Positions 54,211-63,383 are shown, counted from the stretch's first letter. The stretch is 64,000 nt of DNA from Parapedobacter soli (GCF_025460835.1 NZ_JAMXAY010000029.1:1-64000); one strand, 5' to 3'. The notes: a model not told the origin generated them from the letters alone. Made by a program: numbers and translations.

Positions 54211-56064
54211 TTAAAAAGGAAATAGTAGCGGTAATACCAACATCATGATTGCGGCAAGAAGCAGCTGCAGAGGTAGCCCTACTTTTACGTAATCGATGAA
54301 CGTGTAGCGTCCGGCCGACATGACAAGCGCATTGGGCGGCGTGGAGAACGGGCTGGCAAAACACATGCTGGCAGCCACAGCCACCGAAAATAAAAAAGGG
54401 AGGGGGCTGACTCCCATCTGCAGGGCCGATTGAACCGCGATGGGGGAAAACAGTACAGCTGTAGCGGTATTGCTGATAAACATGGTCAACGCCGATGTTG
54501 CAAGGTAGATGCCCGCAAGCAGGATCACAGGGCTTTGGCCACCGAGTTGGGTCACCAGCATTTCGGATATCGCCGAAGAAATCCCTGTTTTCTCCAAAGC
54601 CAGCGACATGGGCAGCATACCGCCAATCAGGAGGATGCTCTCCCAATTGATGGTCTGGTAGGCTGCCTCCACATTGCGAAGGCAGCCCGATATCACCATC
54701 GCCATGGCAGCCACCATCACGGCGGTGACAGCTGGCAAAATATTGAAAGCCATCAACATTACCATGGCCACCATGATGGAGGCCGCCAAGGGAGCCTTGT
54801 GGTCTATCGTTATTTTCGAGGCTTCCGTAAGGGGCTGCCCCACCACCACCCACTCATTGGACGCGCCGCTGAGCCGATCGATGTTTTTCCATTCACCCTG
54901 GACGAGCAAAGCATCGCCGGCACGGATGGTTTCGTCTTTGATGTTGTCAACCAGGTAGCGGTTGCGACGGTGGATGCCCAGGATGTTGAGCCGGTAATTC
55001 TGGCGGAATAGGGATTCTTTGACCGTTTGGTTAACCAAGCGGCTGTTTGAGAGTACAACCACTTCGGCAAGCCCCACTTCATCAAACATCAGGTTGCCCG
55101 TAAACGGCACTGGGCTTCCATCTGCCCCATAGTCGTCGAATGCCAGTTTATTGTCCTTCACAAGAGACTCGATGGATGTAAGCGAGCCGCTTACATACAG
55201 GATGTCGCCGTATTCCAAAACGGTGTCTGGAGAAACCACCTTTTGATAAAACGCCTTAGAGAAAGGGATGTGCTTTTTGCTTTTCTTCACAATTTCCAAA
55301 ATTGTGATACCATATCTCTCACCCAGGCGCATCTCTCGGATTTTTTTGTTGACGAGCGGCGACCCGAATTTTATGTGTACACGGTATAGGCTTTTGGCCA
55401 GTTGGTAGTCTCTGGTGAGTTCCAGTAATGTTTTTTGGTGTTTCCGTTCCTTTTCTTGCTTGGTGTTTTTAGATAAGTATTTCTTACTTAGGGGCCATAG
55501 TACAAGCATGCCGGTTGCCACGCAAATCAGTCCCACCGGTGTAAACGAGAAGAACGAAAGCGGCTCAAATCCAGCCTTCACCAACTCATCACTGATGACC
55601 AAGTTTGGCGGTGTGCCGATAAGCGTAAGCATGCCGCCCATGCTGCTCGCAAAAGCCATTGGCATAAGCAGGCGGCTGCTGCTCATACCTGCCGTGGCGG
55701 CTAGGCTGACAACGACAGGCAACAGCATAGCTACAACCCCCGTATTGCTCACAAACGCACCGATTACACAGGCAGTGAGCATAACCAATACATACAGCCT
55801 GAAAGGACTGCTGCCAGCCAGGAGGACGATGCGGTTGCTTACCATGTTGGCCAAGCCGGTTTGGAAAATACCGCCACCTACGATGAACAACCCGATCATC
55901 ATCACCACAATCGTGCTCGAGAAGCCGGATAGCGCCTCCTCGGGCGTAAGTACCTCAAAAAGGACGAGCGACAACAACGCGCATAATGCCACGAGGTCTG
56001 AACGTATTTTGCCCGAAACAAATAGTACGATGGCAGCACCTAAGATAAGGAGTGTAATAACCAT
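54211..56064 (-). CDS. SLC13/DASS-family permease with two RCK_C (TrkA-C) domains
   Basis: An inner-membrane anion or dicarboxylate:sodium-type carrier of 617 residues. About ten hydrophobic segments form two halves around a central soluble part. The N-terminal half includes STIVVMMIGLFIVGGGIF and AFVSNTGVVAMLLPV (an SNT motif typical of the family). The soluble part (about 205-395) has two TrkA-C-like regulatory domains. The C-terminal half has a matching SNTATAVLFSPIA motif, the second SNT of the inverted repeat. It overlaps no neighbour and is convergent with the GH105 remnant. The substrate is not evident; sulfate or dicarboxylates are common for the family and a direct role in pectin use is uncertain. 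Confidence 0.88.
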   Translation of the reverse strand: MVITLLILGAAIVLFVSGKIRSDLVALCALLSLVLFEVLTPEEALSGFSSTIVVMMIGLFIVGGGIFQTGLANMVSNRIVLLAGSSPFRLYVLVMLTACVIGAFVSNTGVVAMLLPVVVSLAATAGMSSSRLLMPMAFASSMGGMLTLIGTPPNLVISDELVKAGFEPLSFFSFTPVGLICVATGMLVLWPLSKKYLSKNTKQEKERKHQKTLLELTRDYQLAKSLYRVHIKFGSPLVNKKIREMRLGERYGITILEIVKKSKKHIPFSKAFYQKVVSPDTVLEYGDILYVSGSLTSIESLVKDNKLAFDDYGADGSPVPFTGNLMFDEVGLAEVVVLSNSRLVNQTVKESLFRQNYRLNILGIHRRNRYLVDNIKDETIRAGDALLVQGEWKNIDRLSGASNEWVVVGQPLTEASKITIDHKAPLAASIMVAMVMLMAFNILPAVTAVMVAAMAMVISGCLRNVEAAYQTINWESILLIGGMLPMSLALEKTGISSAISEMLVTQLGGQSPVILLAGIYLATSALTMFISNTATAVLFSPIAVQSALQMGVSPLPFLFSVAVAASMCFASPFSTPPNALVMSAGRYTFIDYVKVGLPLQLLLAAIMMLVLPLLFPF

Positions 56065-56084
56065 AGTCGTCGGTATGGACCACC

Positions 56085-56092
56085 CAAAAATA
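56085..56092 (-). promoter_or_regulatory. Candidate -7 promoter element for the SLC13 permease
   Basis: On the minus strand TATTTTTG matches TAnnTTTG and stands about 20 bases before the permease ATG. The rest of this 106-base divergent gap must also hold the promoter of the rhaM gene; a 14-base imperfect inverted repeat, CGGT...ACCG (56117-56130), is a possible operator there. Confidence 0.35.
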
Positions 56093-56170
56093 GAAATTTT
56101 ATCGTATTATTGTCTTCGGTTATTATACCGCGGGCAGTTCCCGATCGCATGGACTTATAATTGACAAGAT

Positions 56171-56485
56171 ATGCAACGGATAGCGTTTAAGATGAAATTG
56201 ATGGCGGGGTGCCAAGCAGAGTATAAGAGGCGCCACGATGAAATCTGGCCTGAATTGGCTGAGCTGTTGAAAGCGAATGGGGTGTGTGATTACTCCATTT
56301 TTCTGGATGAAGATACCAATACCCTGTTTGCCGTGCAGGGGCAGGAGGGTGGGCAATCGTCGCAGGATTTGGGCAGCAACCCCATTGTGCAGCGATGGTG
56401 GGCCTATATGGCCGATATTATGGAGACCAATGCGGATAACTCGCCGGTTGCCGTCCCCCTCATGGAGGTATTTTACTTGCCATAA
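56171..56485 (+). CDS. rhaM: L-rhamnose mutarotase
   Basis: A small cytoplasmic enzyme (104 residues, the normal length) that interconverts alpha- and beta-L-rhamnose so that imported sugar enters catabolism. The family pattern is evident: QRIAFKMKLMAGCQAEYKRRHDEIWPEL with the conserved Tyr and His-Asp near residues 18-23, CDYSIFLDEDTNTLFAVQ, and the terminal WWAYMADIME...MEVFYL with the conserved Trp pair. It fits the rhamnose released by the GH106 enzyme of this locus. It is 46 bases upstream of a GntR regulator and probably forms an operon with it. Other rhamnose catabolic genes (isomerase, kinase, aldolase) are not in the window. Confidence 0.95.
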   Translation: MQRIAFKMKLMAGCQAEYKRRHDEIWPELAELLKANGVCDYSIFLDEDTNTLFAVQGQEGGQSSQDLGSNPIVQRWWAYMADIMETNADNSPVAVPLMEVFYLP

Positions 56486-56531
56486 TGAACGAAATATCAC
56501 GGTTGAAGTTGGTAATAAAAAGGAATAAATT

Positions 56532-57563
56532 ATGAAACCAGCGTCTGTACTTGAACATATCCATATCAACGAATACTCGGCCACACCTAAATACCAACAG
56601 CTGGCCAATGCGATTATAAGTGCCATAGAAAACGGGAACATCAAAAAGGATGAGATGCTTCCCTCTATCAATGAGCTGAGTTATGCACTGGAAATATCAC
56701 GTGATACGGCCGAAAAGGGATATAAACATCTTAAACAATTGGAGGTTTTAGGGTCTGTGCCCGGAAAAGGGTATTATGTAACGAATGCAGACTTTAAGCG
56801 CAAACTTCAGATTGTTTTATTTTTCAACAAGTTGAGTGCACATAAGAAAATTGTTTATGATGCATTTGTGGATGCAATAGGTAGCGATGCTTCTGTCGAT
56901 TTTTATGTTTATAACAACGACCTTTCGCTGTTCCGTAAGCTGCTGGAGAATCTTAGACAGACTTACACGCATTATGTTATCATCCCCCATTTCATTGAAG
57001 GGCGTGATAAGGCGGGCGAAATCATCAACAATATCCCCAAAGAGAAACTGGTGCTCGTGGATAAGTTGGTGCCGGAGGTCGGCGGTGAATACGCCGCGGT
57101 TTATGAAAATTTCGAGAAGGACATCTACAATGCATTGGAGCAGGCCAAAGAACGGCTAAGCAAATACCACACGTTGAAGCTGATTTTTCCAGACAAGAGC
57201 TACTTCCCGAAGGGGATTATTAAAGGGTTTTACCGATTCTGCCAGCAATATGCCTTCAATCACCTGTTGGTGAGTGACATTTCGGATGAACCCATCTCCG
57301 CAGGTGAGGTCTACATCAATCTGATGGAAGATGATTTGGTGAAGTTGTTAGACCGGATCATCCCGCTCAAATTGAAAATCGGCCGCGACGTCGGTATCAT
57401 CTCCTACAATGAGACCCCGCTGAAGAAGTTCATCCTCGACGGTATCACGACCATTTCGACAGACTTTAAGCGGATGGGGGAGACGGCCGCCCGACTCATC
57501 TTAGAAGACACCCAGCGGCACGAGGAGGTACCGTTTTACCTCACGTTACGGCAATCCATATAA
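56532..57563 (+). CDS. GntR-type transcriptional regulator with sugar-binding-like C-terminal domain
   Basis: A cytoplasmic regulator of 343 residues. The first about 75 residues are a GntR winged helix (TPKYQQLANAIISAIENG, LPSINELSYALEISRDTAEKGYKHLKQL, GKGYYV). The remainder (about 80-343) has the pattern of a LacI/periplasmic-binding-protein-like effector domain, ending GRDVGIISYNETPLKKFILDGITTISTDFKRMGETAARLI, very like the C-terminal hinge and dimer face of LacI-family proteins. Such GntR-LacI hybrids in Bacteroidota often sit beside sugar catabolic genes. Next to rhaM it is likely to respond to rhamnose or a derived intermediate. It is a candidate, untested, for binding the palindrome at 8436-8461. 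Confidence 0.88.
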   Translation: MKPASVLEHIHINEYSATPKYQQLANAIISAIENGNIKKDEMLPSINELSYALEISRDTAEKGYKHLKQLEVLGSVPGKGYYVTNADFKRKLQIVLFFNKLSAHKKIVYDAFVDAIGSDASVDFYVYNNDLSLFRKLLENLRQTYTHYVIIPHFIEGRDKAGEIINNIPKEKLVLVDKLVPEVGGEYAAVYENFEKDIYNALEQAKERLSKYHTLKLIFPDKSYFPKGIIKGFYRFCQQYAFNHLLVSDISDEPISAGEVYINLMEDDLVKLLDRIIPLKLKIGRDVGIISYNETPLKKFILDGITTISTDFKRMGETAARLILEDTQRHEEVPFYLTLRQSI

Positions 57564-57600
57564 CATGGAATAGGAATAGTGGGTCATTGGCCTTGGCCGC

Positions 57601-58176
57601 TTATTGCTTAGCAACCGGGAATTCGCCGAATACGCCCATAACGATTTCGGGCAGCTTGTTGATAGCTTCTTCGGGACTACGTACCTGGCCGCTGCCACGT
57701 GCCTGCCAAATCACCGTATTCGACCGCCTGTCGCGGGCCTCGATGATGATATGGCCCAAACGAAAGCGCTCTTGGCCTACGGGACGGTTCCAACCGTATC
57801 CATAACCCCAATGTGGGCCCCACATCCACGGGTTGTACCCCCACATGCCCCAAGGGCCGTAAGGATAACCTCCGTATACGGGACGACTTTTATTATTCAC
57901 GATTGCGATGTATCGGAATAGCAGGTCAGGGTTGTCTTTACTATAAGTGAGTCCTCGAGCTTCCAGCTCGCGGTTGGCCGTTTCCAGGATGTTGGCATTG
58001 GCAATATCGTTGTCGAAATATGATTTAGACAACGAATCCACGGGCTGCAACCAACCATACGTATGGTATTGCGAGAAATCGGTGCTTTGTATTTTTGTGG
58101 TGTGGTATTGATAAGCCGAACACGATGCCAGCACTACCACTACCAAGGGGACGAGATATAAAACGAATCTTTTCAT
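57601..58176 (-). CDS. DUF4136-type lipoprotein
   Basis: A 191-residue predicted lipoprotein (VVVVLASC, mature Cys about 19) of the DUF4136 group. It begins YQYHTTKIQSTDFSQYHTYGWLQP, has a central glycine/tryptophan/tyrosine-rich low-complexity segment (GGYPYGPWGMWGYNPWMWG, about 102-120), and ends with the family's conserved part DRRSNTVIWQARGSGQV and the EEAINKLPEIVMGVFGEFP helix. Function is unknown; related proteins are envelope lipoproteins. It is convergent with the GntR gene (gap 37 bases) and marks the change from PUL genes to housekeeping genes. Confidence 0.85.
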   Translation of the reverse strand: MKRFVLYLVPLVVVVLASCSAYQYHTTKIQSTDFSQYHTYGWLQPVDSLSKSYFDNDIANANILETANRELEARGLTYSKDNPDLLFRYIAIVNNKSRPVYGGYPYGPWGMWGYNPWMWGPHWGYGYGWNRPVGQERFRLGHIIIEARDRRSNTVIWQARGSGQVRSPEEAINKLPEIVMGVFGEFPVAKQ

Positions 58177-58318
58177 GGCTGCGATCTCCTGAAAATTTGT
58201 TTACAAAGTATTAGACGACGTTCGGCAGCGATGGTTTAATCCAACAGGTTGATGACGTATCGCAGTCGTTGTTTAAGTACTCTCCGGTAGCGGATGGGGT
58301 GCTTACGGGCCGCTTTGG

Positions 58319-59965
58319 TTACAACGGATAAGCAGCTACCAGCGGCATGGCACGCCCAGCACCGAAGGCTTTGCTGCTTACGCGCAATACAGGCGGGGCC
58401 TGGAAACGCTTAAATTCGGCCCTGTTTACCAAATGCAACACACGATTTACCAACGCTTCTTCAAATCCGAGAGCAATGATTTGCGTGGCGCTCTTTTCGT
58501 TTTCGAGGTATTGGAAGAGCACGGCATCCAGCAGTTCGTAGTCGGGCAGCGAATCACTGTCTTTCTGGTCTGGCCGCAATTCTGCGGAAGGTGGTTTGGT
58601 GATGGTGTGTTGCGGGATAACTTCCCCGTTGCGGTTGAGGTAGTTCGCCAAATGGTAGACCTGCGTTTTGTAAACGTCGCCGATTACACTCAGCGCTCCA
58701 GCCATATCACCATACAGCGTTCCGTAGCCAACGGCCGCCTCACTCTTATTGGATGTGTTGAGCAGGATATAACCCAGCTTGTTGGAGAAAGCCATCAGCA
58801 ACGTGCCGCGGATGCGGGCTTGGATATTCTCTTCGGTAACATCTGGTGCCAAGTCGCGGAATGCCGTGCCAAGGCCCTGCTCAAATGCTTCAGCCATGGG
58901 TTGGATAGGGATGGTTTCATGTAGGCAACCTGTATTGCGGACCAGATCCAGCGCGTCGGTGATGGAATGGTCGCTCGAATATACCGAAGGCATCAGTACG
59001 GCCATGACATTTTCGGCCCCTAAGGCCTCGCAGGCAAGCGCTGCAACGACCGCCGAATCAATCCCCCCCGATAGTCCAACCACGGCCTTGGCAAATCCCG
59101 ATTTGCTGAAATAGTCGCGTATGCCAAGCAACAGTGCCTGATGAATCAGTGGCGTTTCCAATGGGTGGTAGTCGGTATCTGCCGGCTGCATCGGGCGGAT
59201 ACCGTTGCTGTCGTCTAATTCATAATAATTTACCGCCTCGGCAAACGAGGCCATCATATCGACCAGCTCGCCCGTAGGTGAAAGGACGATTGATCGGCCA
59301 TCGAAAATGATATCAGCATGTGCGCCTACCTGGTTTAAGTACATCAGCCCAACGCCGTTGTCTTTGGCATGGGTACGCAATACCTCCAGCCGCGCATTGA
59401 GGTGGTTGTACGAAAACGGCGATGCCGCGATGTTGATGATTAGGTCTGGGTGCTCATCCACCAGTACATCCATGGGACTTCTGCGATACAGCTGCGGCGA
59501 CGTGATGTTCCAAAGGTCTTCGCAGATGGTAAGTGCGATTTTTTTGCTTCTGTAAGTGATGCAGTTGAATGTTTCGGCAGGTTGGAAATACCGGTATTCA
59601 TCAAATACATCGTAGTCGGGGAGAAGCCCTTTGTTTACCACCTGCCGCACACTACCTGACTCAATGAATAGCGCCGCGTTATGGAGGGGTTTCCCTTTTC
59701 CGGTCGTGTTACGAACAGGGGCACCGATGACGCAGGCAATCCCGAAACAGTGGCTTGCGATTTCGGAAGCGGCAGCCTCACACCGGTCTAAAAACGCGGG
59801 CGACCGCAGTAAATCCTTGGCCGGATAGCCACCGATGGCCAGTTCGGCAAAAACGATAAGGTCGGCCCCCCGGGCTTTTGCAGCCTGGATGGTACTGACG
59901 ATGGCTGCCGTATTGCGGTCGAAATTGCCGATATGGTAGTTAAGTTGTGCTAATGCAATGATCAT
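58319..59965 (-). CDS. nadE: Glutamine-dependent NAD+ synthase
   Basis: Catalyses the last step of NAD+ synthesis, amidation of nicotinic acid adenine dinucleotide using glutamine. The N-terminal glutaminase domain (nitrilase fold, about 1-250) has the full catalytic triad Glu41 (FAELAIGGYP), Lys112 (NKGLLPDYDVFDE) and Cys148 (ICEDLW). The C-terminal synthetase domain (about 270-548) has the ATP PP-loop GLSGGIDSAVVAALA, LLNTSNKSEAAVGYGTLYGDMAG, and KPPSAELRPDQKDSDSLPDYELLD. At 548 residues it has the usual size of the two-domain bacterial type. It lies 27 bases after the PorT-like gene on the same strand and is probably co-transcribed with it. Confidence 0.96.
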   Translation of the reverse strand: MIIALAQLNYHIGNFDRNTAAIVSTIQAAKARGADLIVFAELAIGGYPAKDLLRSPAFLDRCEAAASEIASHCFGIACVIGAPVRNTTGKGKPLHNAALFIESGSVRQVVNKGLLPDYDVFDEYRYFQPAETFNCITYRSKKIALTICEDLWNITSPQLYRRSPMDVLVDEHPDLIINIAASPFSYNHLNARLEVLRTHAKDNGVGLMYLNQVGAHADIIFDGRSIVLSPTGELVDMMASFAEAVNYYELDDSNGIRPMQPADTDYHPLETPLIHQALLLGIRDYFSKSGFAKAVVGLSGGIDSAVVAALACEALGAENVMAVLMPSVYSSDHSITDALDLVRNTGCLHETIPIQPMAEAFEQGLGTAFRDLAPDVTEENIQARIRGTLLMAFSNKLGYILLNTSNKSEAAVGYGTLYGDMAGALSVIGDVYKTQVYHLANYLNRNGEVIPQHTITKPPSAELRPDQKDSDSLPDYELLDAVLFQYLENEKSATQIIALGFEEALVNRVLHLVNRAEFKRFQAPPVLRVSSKAFGAGRAMPLVAAYPL

Positions 59966-59992
59966 GTGGTGTCGCGGGTTGGCGGTAACAGG

Positions 59993-60640
59993 TTAAAAAA
60001 AGATGCCGAAATTGAATGCTACATAAGAATTGCGGGGCTCGCCCGCTTTGATAGCACGGGTAAAACCATTGTTGAAGCTCAGTCCGGTTACCATCACCAT
60101 ATTGTGGTCGAGCTGCCACTCCACCCCGCCCCCGATCTGCAGGGCCAGGCGGAAAAAGTCTGCCTCATCGCCCATCGAGGTGCGTGTCGTACTTGCGGGC
60201 GATTTTTCCTTGGCATTGAGCTTTAAACCACCGGTGAAACCGAACTGGCCGTAATAGCTACGGAAATAACGCATCGTGCTTTTCAGCTTAAGCGTCAGGG
60301 GAATTTCAGCATATTGCAACCGGTAGCTATGGGTGAGGTCGGTATACTCCACGTCACTATTAAGGGTGTTGATGAGCAATCCGGTAGCGAAATAGTAGTT
60401 TTCGGTAAATGCGAAGTCAGCAAGCAGGCCGTATGCAAAACCGAATTTGGGTGTGTTTCGGTAATCCTCTGCGTCGCCGTGGCGCATCCACGCCATGTTC
60501 GGCGCGAAAGTAATGCCCAACGAAACCGGCTTGTATTGGTACGTAGAGCTGTAATAGTCTTGCGCATAGGTACGATGGCCGCTGAACGAGCCAAGTAAAA
60601 AAGCCAATAGAATACAATAAGGTGTTGTTTTTTTTCGCAT
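59993..60640 (-). CDS. PorT-like outer-membrane beta-barrel protein
   Basis: A 215-residue exported protein with a signal peptide (to about residue 26, HRTYAQ) and an all-beta pattern of amphipathic strands ending in the aromatic terminus FNFGIFF. The sequence KPVSLGITFAPNMAWM, FGFAYGLLADFAFTENYYFATGLLI and LQYAEIPLTLKLKS match the PorT family of outer-membrane barrels; that last block is the most conserved part of the family. PorT/SprT proper is a T9SS component, but many paralogues exist in Bacteroidota, so identity with the T9SS subunit is not proven. It is divergent from gldB and upstream of nadE. Confidence 0.8.
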   Translation of the reverse strand: MRKKTTPYCILLAFLLGSFSGHRTYAQDYYSSTYQYKPVSLGITFAPNMAWMRHGDAEDYRNTPKFGFAYGLLADFAFTENYYFATGLLINTLNSDVEYTDLTHSYRLQYAEIPLTLKLKSTMRYFRSYYGQFGFTGGLKLNAKEKSPASTTRTSMGDEADFFRLALQIGGGVEWQLDHNMVMVTGLSFNNGFTRAIKAGEPRNSYVAFNFGIFF

Positions 60641-60758
60641 ATCAAAATAAATCCATGTGAATCTGTTTAACCCGCTTCATTCGTTTCGGCTCATCCCAGA
60701 TCCACGTTCCGTGAAACCCGTCAAAATCCTTAACTTCGCTGGCAGCTAATAAACAAAA

Positions 60759-61793
60759 ATGATGCTCGAAATCCACACACGACAAATTTATTGCTTTTTT
60801 TTAATTATTAGCTTGTTTTCATGTGGCCGCCGCGAACGGGTAGACGTAAGCCACATCGACGTGGACATTACTGTAGAACGTTTCGATAAAGCACTGGATA
60901 GCCTTACCCCGGCCAACATCCTCTTGAAGAACCGGGAATGGCTGCAGCACTACGGATTTTTCTATGCAGACTACATGCAGTATATGCTTGAGGTTGGCAA
61001 CCCACTGGATAGTGTCTACATCGCAGATATACTGAAAGAGGTCATTGCCACACCGGATTTTGCAGCACTTAAAGCGAGCATTTATGAAACCTACCCTGAT
61101 ATGGACGTGCAGGAAGCGGGACTGACCGACGCGTTCCGGCATTTGAAGTATTACTTCCCAGCAATCGATATCCCCCGCTTCATTGCTTTTTTTTCCGGTT
61201 TTGCCGTACAGACACCTATCGGAGCAGATTACATTGGCATCGGGCTCGACATGTTCCTGGGGGCAGACTCCAAGTTTTATCCGGCGCTGCGTAGCAGCAT
61301 CCCCCAATATCTTTCCAGGCGTTTTACTCCGGAAAATATCGTTCCACGGGTAGTTGAAAGTTACGTCCGCGAAGAGCTATACCCGCAAGACGCCTTGGAT
61401 GTAAGTCTATTGCAACACATGGTATACCAAGGAAAAGTGATGTATGTGATGGAACGGACCATGCCCAATATAGCGGATAGTCTTCTGATCGGTTACACCA
61501 CTGCCCAATGGGACTGGGCGAATCATTTCGAGCGCGATATCTGGGCGTGGTTTTTACAAGAGAACCTCCTTTATGAGGCCGATTATAACCGGATACAGAA
61601 GTACTTGGGCGAAGCGCCATTTACCCCCGAACTGGGTGAGCAGAATGAGTCTGCACCTAAACTGGGGGTGTTCATCGGTTGGAAAATGGTGCGAGCCTAT
61701 ATGGAGCGGAATCCGGAAGTGACCCTCACAGAGCTATTGGGTATGAATGACGCCCAACAGCTATTAGAAGAATCGCGGTACAGGGGTCGATGA
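60759..61793 (+). CDS. gldB: Gliding motility lipoprotein GldB
   Basis: A lipoprotein of 344 residues (FFLIISLFSC, mature Cys about 22) of the GldB family, required for gliding in Flavobacterium. Characteristic parts are VDVSHIDVDITVERFDKALDSL, FFSGFAVQTPIGADYIGIGLDMFLG, REELYPQDALDVSLLQHMVYQGKVMYVMERTMP and KLGVFIGWKMVRAYMERNPEVTLTELL; the last resembles zinc-dependent DUF2268-type helices. Orthologues are widespread in Bacteroidota, including non-gliders. nadE lies close by, a neighbourhood I recall from flavobacteria, but gldC does not follow. The ATG at 60759 is followed by a second ATG at 60762. It is convergent with the FKBP gene with only 9 bases between. Confidence 0.92.
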   Translation: MMLEIHTRQIYCFFLIISLFSCGRRERVDVSHIDVDITVERFDKALDSLTPANILLKNREWLQHYGFFYADYMQYMLEVGNPLDSVYIADILKEVIATPDFAALKASIYETYPDMDVQEAGLTDAFRHLKYYFPAIDIPRFIAFFSGFAVQTPIGADYIGIGLDMFLGADSKFYPALRSSIPQYLSRRFTPENIVPRVVESYVREELYPQDALDVSLLQHMVYQGKVMYVMERTMPNIADSLLIGYTTAQWDWANHFERDIWAWFLQENLLYEADYNRIQKYLGEAPFTPELGEQNESAPKLGVFIGWKMVRAYMERNPEVTLTELLGMNDAQQLLEESRYRGR

Positions 61794-61802
61794 ATCCGTC
61801 GC

Positions 61803-62714
61803 TTACTCGTCTTTAACTTCCACTTCAAAATCGAGCGATAGGAAAGGGGCAATGTTGGTGCTTCCGGTTCTTCCATAGGCGTGATCACTCGGTGTAAAAA
61901 AGCGGATTTTACCTCCTTTATTAATCAAAGGCACGATCTTGGACCACGCGGTAATAACCCCGCCGGCCAAACTGAATTCACTGTCGGTACCTGAGTCAAG
62001 CACATTGCCCTCGGGGTCTTTTAATGTGTAGTCGACCGTTACGGTTGAGTCGGCCGTAATGGCATCGCCGGTTCCCTGTTCGATGATTTGGTAATAAATG
62101 CCGTCTTCCCGTTTGGTGAACTCATCGATATTTAACGATGCATTAGCTATCATCCGTTGGATTACGCCGTCTTCGTAGTTGGTGAAATTATCGTGCACGG
62201 TAACTACATAATCGAGCGACGCGTTTGAGGGGATGCCTAGGCTTGGGAGCCCTTTTCTCCCATACATAAGGCGCGAGGGCACGATGATCCGGATTTTCCC
62301 ATTGGTGTGTTGCAGTACGTCGCGGATGACCTCTTTGAAGTCGCCGGGGCGCTCAACGGTGGGGGTACCCGCATACGAGGATCCAAAAGGGAAGTAACCG
62401 AAGAAGTCGGCATAACGGCTGTTGGCGTCTAAGGTGTCCGCTGCGTTGTAGACACCATCTAGACTTTTCACCGTATAGACCACCGGGTATTTCTCGGTAT
62501 AGTCAATGGGGCTTCCGGTTCCTTCTTCCAGCACTTGGTAAAACAAATCGGTTTCCTTGTACTGATGTACCGTAAGGTTGTTCTTTTCGATGTACGCACG
62601 GATATTTGCGTTATCCAACTCCTCAAACGATTGGTATTCTTTTTTGGAGCAAGCCATCAATGACACGATGGCCACGATGCCGATAGCCGCAATACAAGGA
62701 GTCGATTTGATCAT
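61803..62714 (-). CDS. FKBP-type peptidyl-prolyl isomerase lipoprotein, two FKBP-like units
   Basis: A 303-residue lipoprotein (VAIVSLMAC, mature Cys about 22). Two FKBP-like units can be traced. The first, about 55-175, includes FYQVLEEGTGSPIDY, ERPGDFKEVIRDVLQ and RIIVPSRLMYGRKGLPSLGIPSNASLDYVVTV. The second, about 205-303, includes YYQIIEQGTGDAITADSTVTVDYTL, DSGTDSEFSLAGGVITAWSKIVPLINKGGKIRFFTPSDHAYGR and APFLSLDFEVEV. The second is nearer the FKBP consensus. Such lipoproteins include GldI of gliding bacteria, and the gene is beside gldB. A role in folding envelope or T9SS proteins is likely but inferred. Confidence 0.88.
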   Translation of the reverse strand: MIKSTPCIAAIGIVAIVSLMACSKKEYQSFEELDNANIRAYIEKNNLTVHQYKETDLFYQVLEEGTGSPIDYTEKYPVVYTVKSLDGVYNAADTLDANSRYADFFGYFPFGSSYAGTPTVERPGDFKEVIRDVLQHTNGKIRIIVPSRLMYGRKGLPSLGIPSNASLDYVVTVHDNFTNYEDGVIQRMIANASLNIDEFTKREDGIYYQIIEQGTGDAITADSTVTVDYTLKDPEGNVLDSGTDSEFSLAGGVITAWSKIVPLINKGGKIRFFTPSDHAYGRTGSTNIAPFLSLDFEVEVKDE

Positions 62715-62737
62715 AGTACGTGAAGGGATGTTGTAAT

Positions 62738-63358
62738 TTAGTTATTAGCTTCGTAGTCTTTGATTTCCGAAACGGTGATCTCGAAATATAGTGGTGAGTT
62801 CGGTGGGATGGCACTTCCTTGACTCTGGTTTTGGTATGCCCAATAAGATGGCGTAACGATGCGAATCACTGATCCTGCCTGAAGACCTACTTCCGTCAAT
62901 CCGCCAAACTCAATGGGTTCATCGAGCAATCCGCCCTCGTCGTTATAGCGAAGTTTGTCTGGCAAAAAAGCGATTTGCCATGCCGGAATGATGCTACTAA
63001 GGGAAATTATAAATTTCTGGTCGTCTTTAGACTCGAATTCAGTGTTCGTTTTGACTAAACGGCCTTCATATGAGACAATTGCTTCCGCAGGAACAAATAA
63101 AGGGTTGCCCGAGTTTTCATCAACTTTGTATTGATATGACCCCGGATCACCCGGCTGTACGATTTCGAACCAAATACGCATACCCTGAAATTCCTTATAA
63201 TTCGGGTTGTCGAGATATTCTTGCGCATAGGCCTCGATCAATGGTTTTTCAATCTCGTATTGCGCATTCGGATCATACGTCTCTCCATCTTTGATGCACG
63301 ACGACAATCCCATAGCGATCAAAGCGCCCAACACCAGTACATTTACTTTTTTCATCAT
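62738..63358 (-). CDS. FKBP-type peptidyl-prolyl isomerase lipoprotein
   Basis: A 206-residue lipoprotein (LIAMGLSSC, mature Cys about 21) with one FKBP domain in the C-terminal two thirds. Family features are AIVSYEGRLVKTNTEFES, SSIIPAWQIAFLPDKL (equivalent to the conserved V(I)xGWxxxL helix), LTEVGLQAGSVIRIVTPSYWAYQNQSQGSAIPPNSPLYFEITV (equivalent to the AYG...IPPN..L.F region). The usual AYG Gly is replaced (WAYQNQ), which may weaken isomerase activity. Two adjacent ATGs (63358, 63355) could serve as start. It is 23 bases upstream of the two-unit FKBP gene and is probably the first gene of that operon. Confidence 0.88.
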   Translation of the reverse strand: MMKKVNVLVLGALIAMGLSSCIKDGETYDPNAQYEIEKPLIEAYAQEYLDNPNYKEFQGMRIWFEIVQPGDPGSYQYKVDENSGNPLFVPAEAIVSYEGRLVKTNTEFESKDDQKFIISLSSIIPAWQIAFLPDKLRYNDEGGLLDEPIEFGGLTEVGLQAGSVIRIVTPSYWAYQNQSQGSAIPPNSPLYFEITVSEIKDYEANN

Positions 63359-63383
63359 TTTGTTGTTTCAACCTTGCAGGCTG

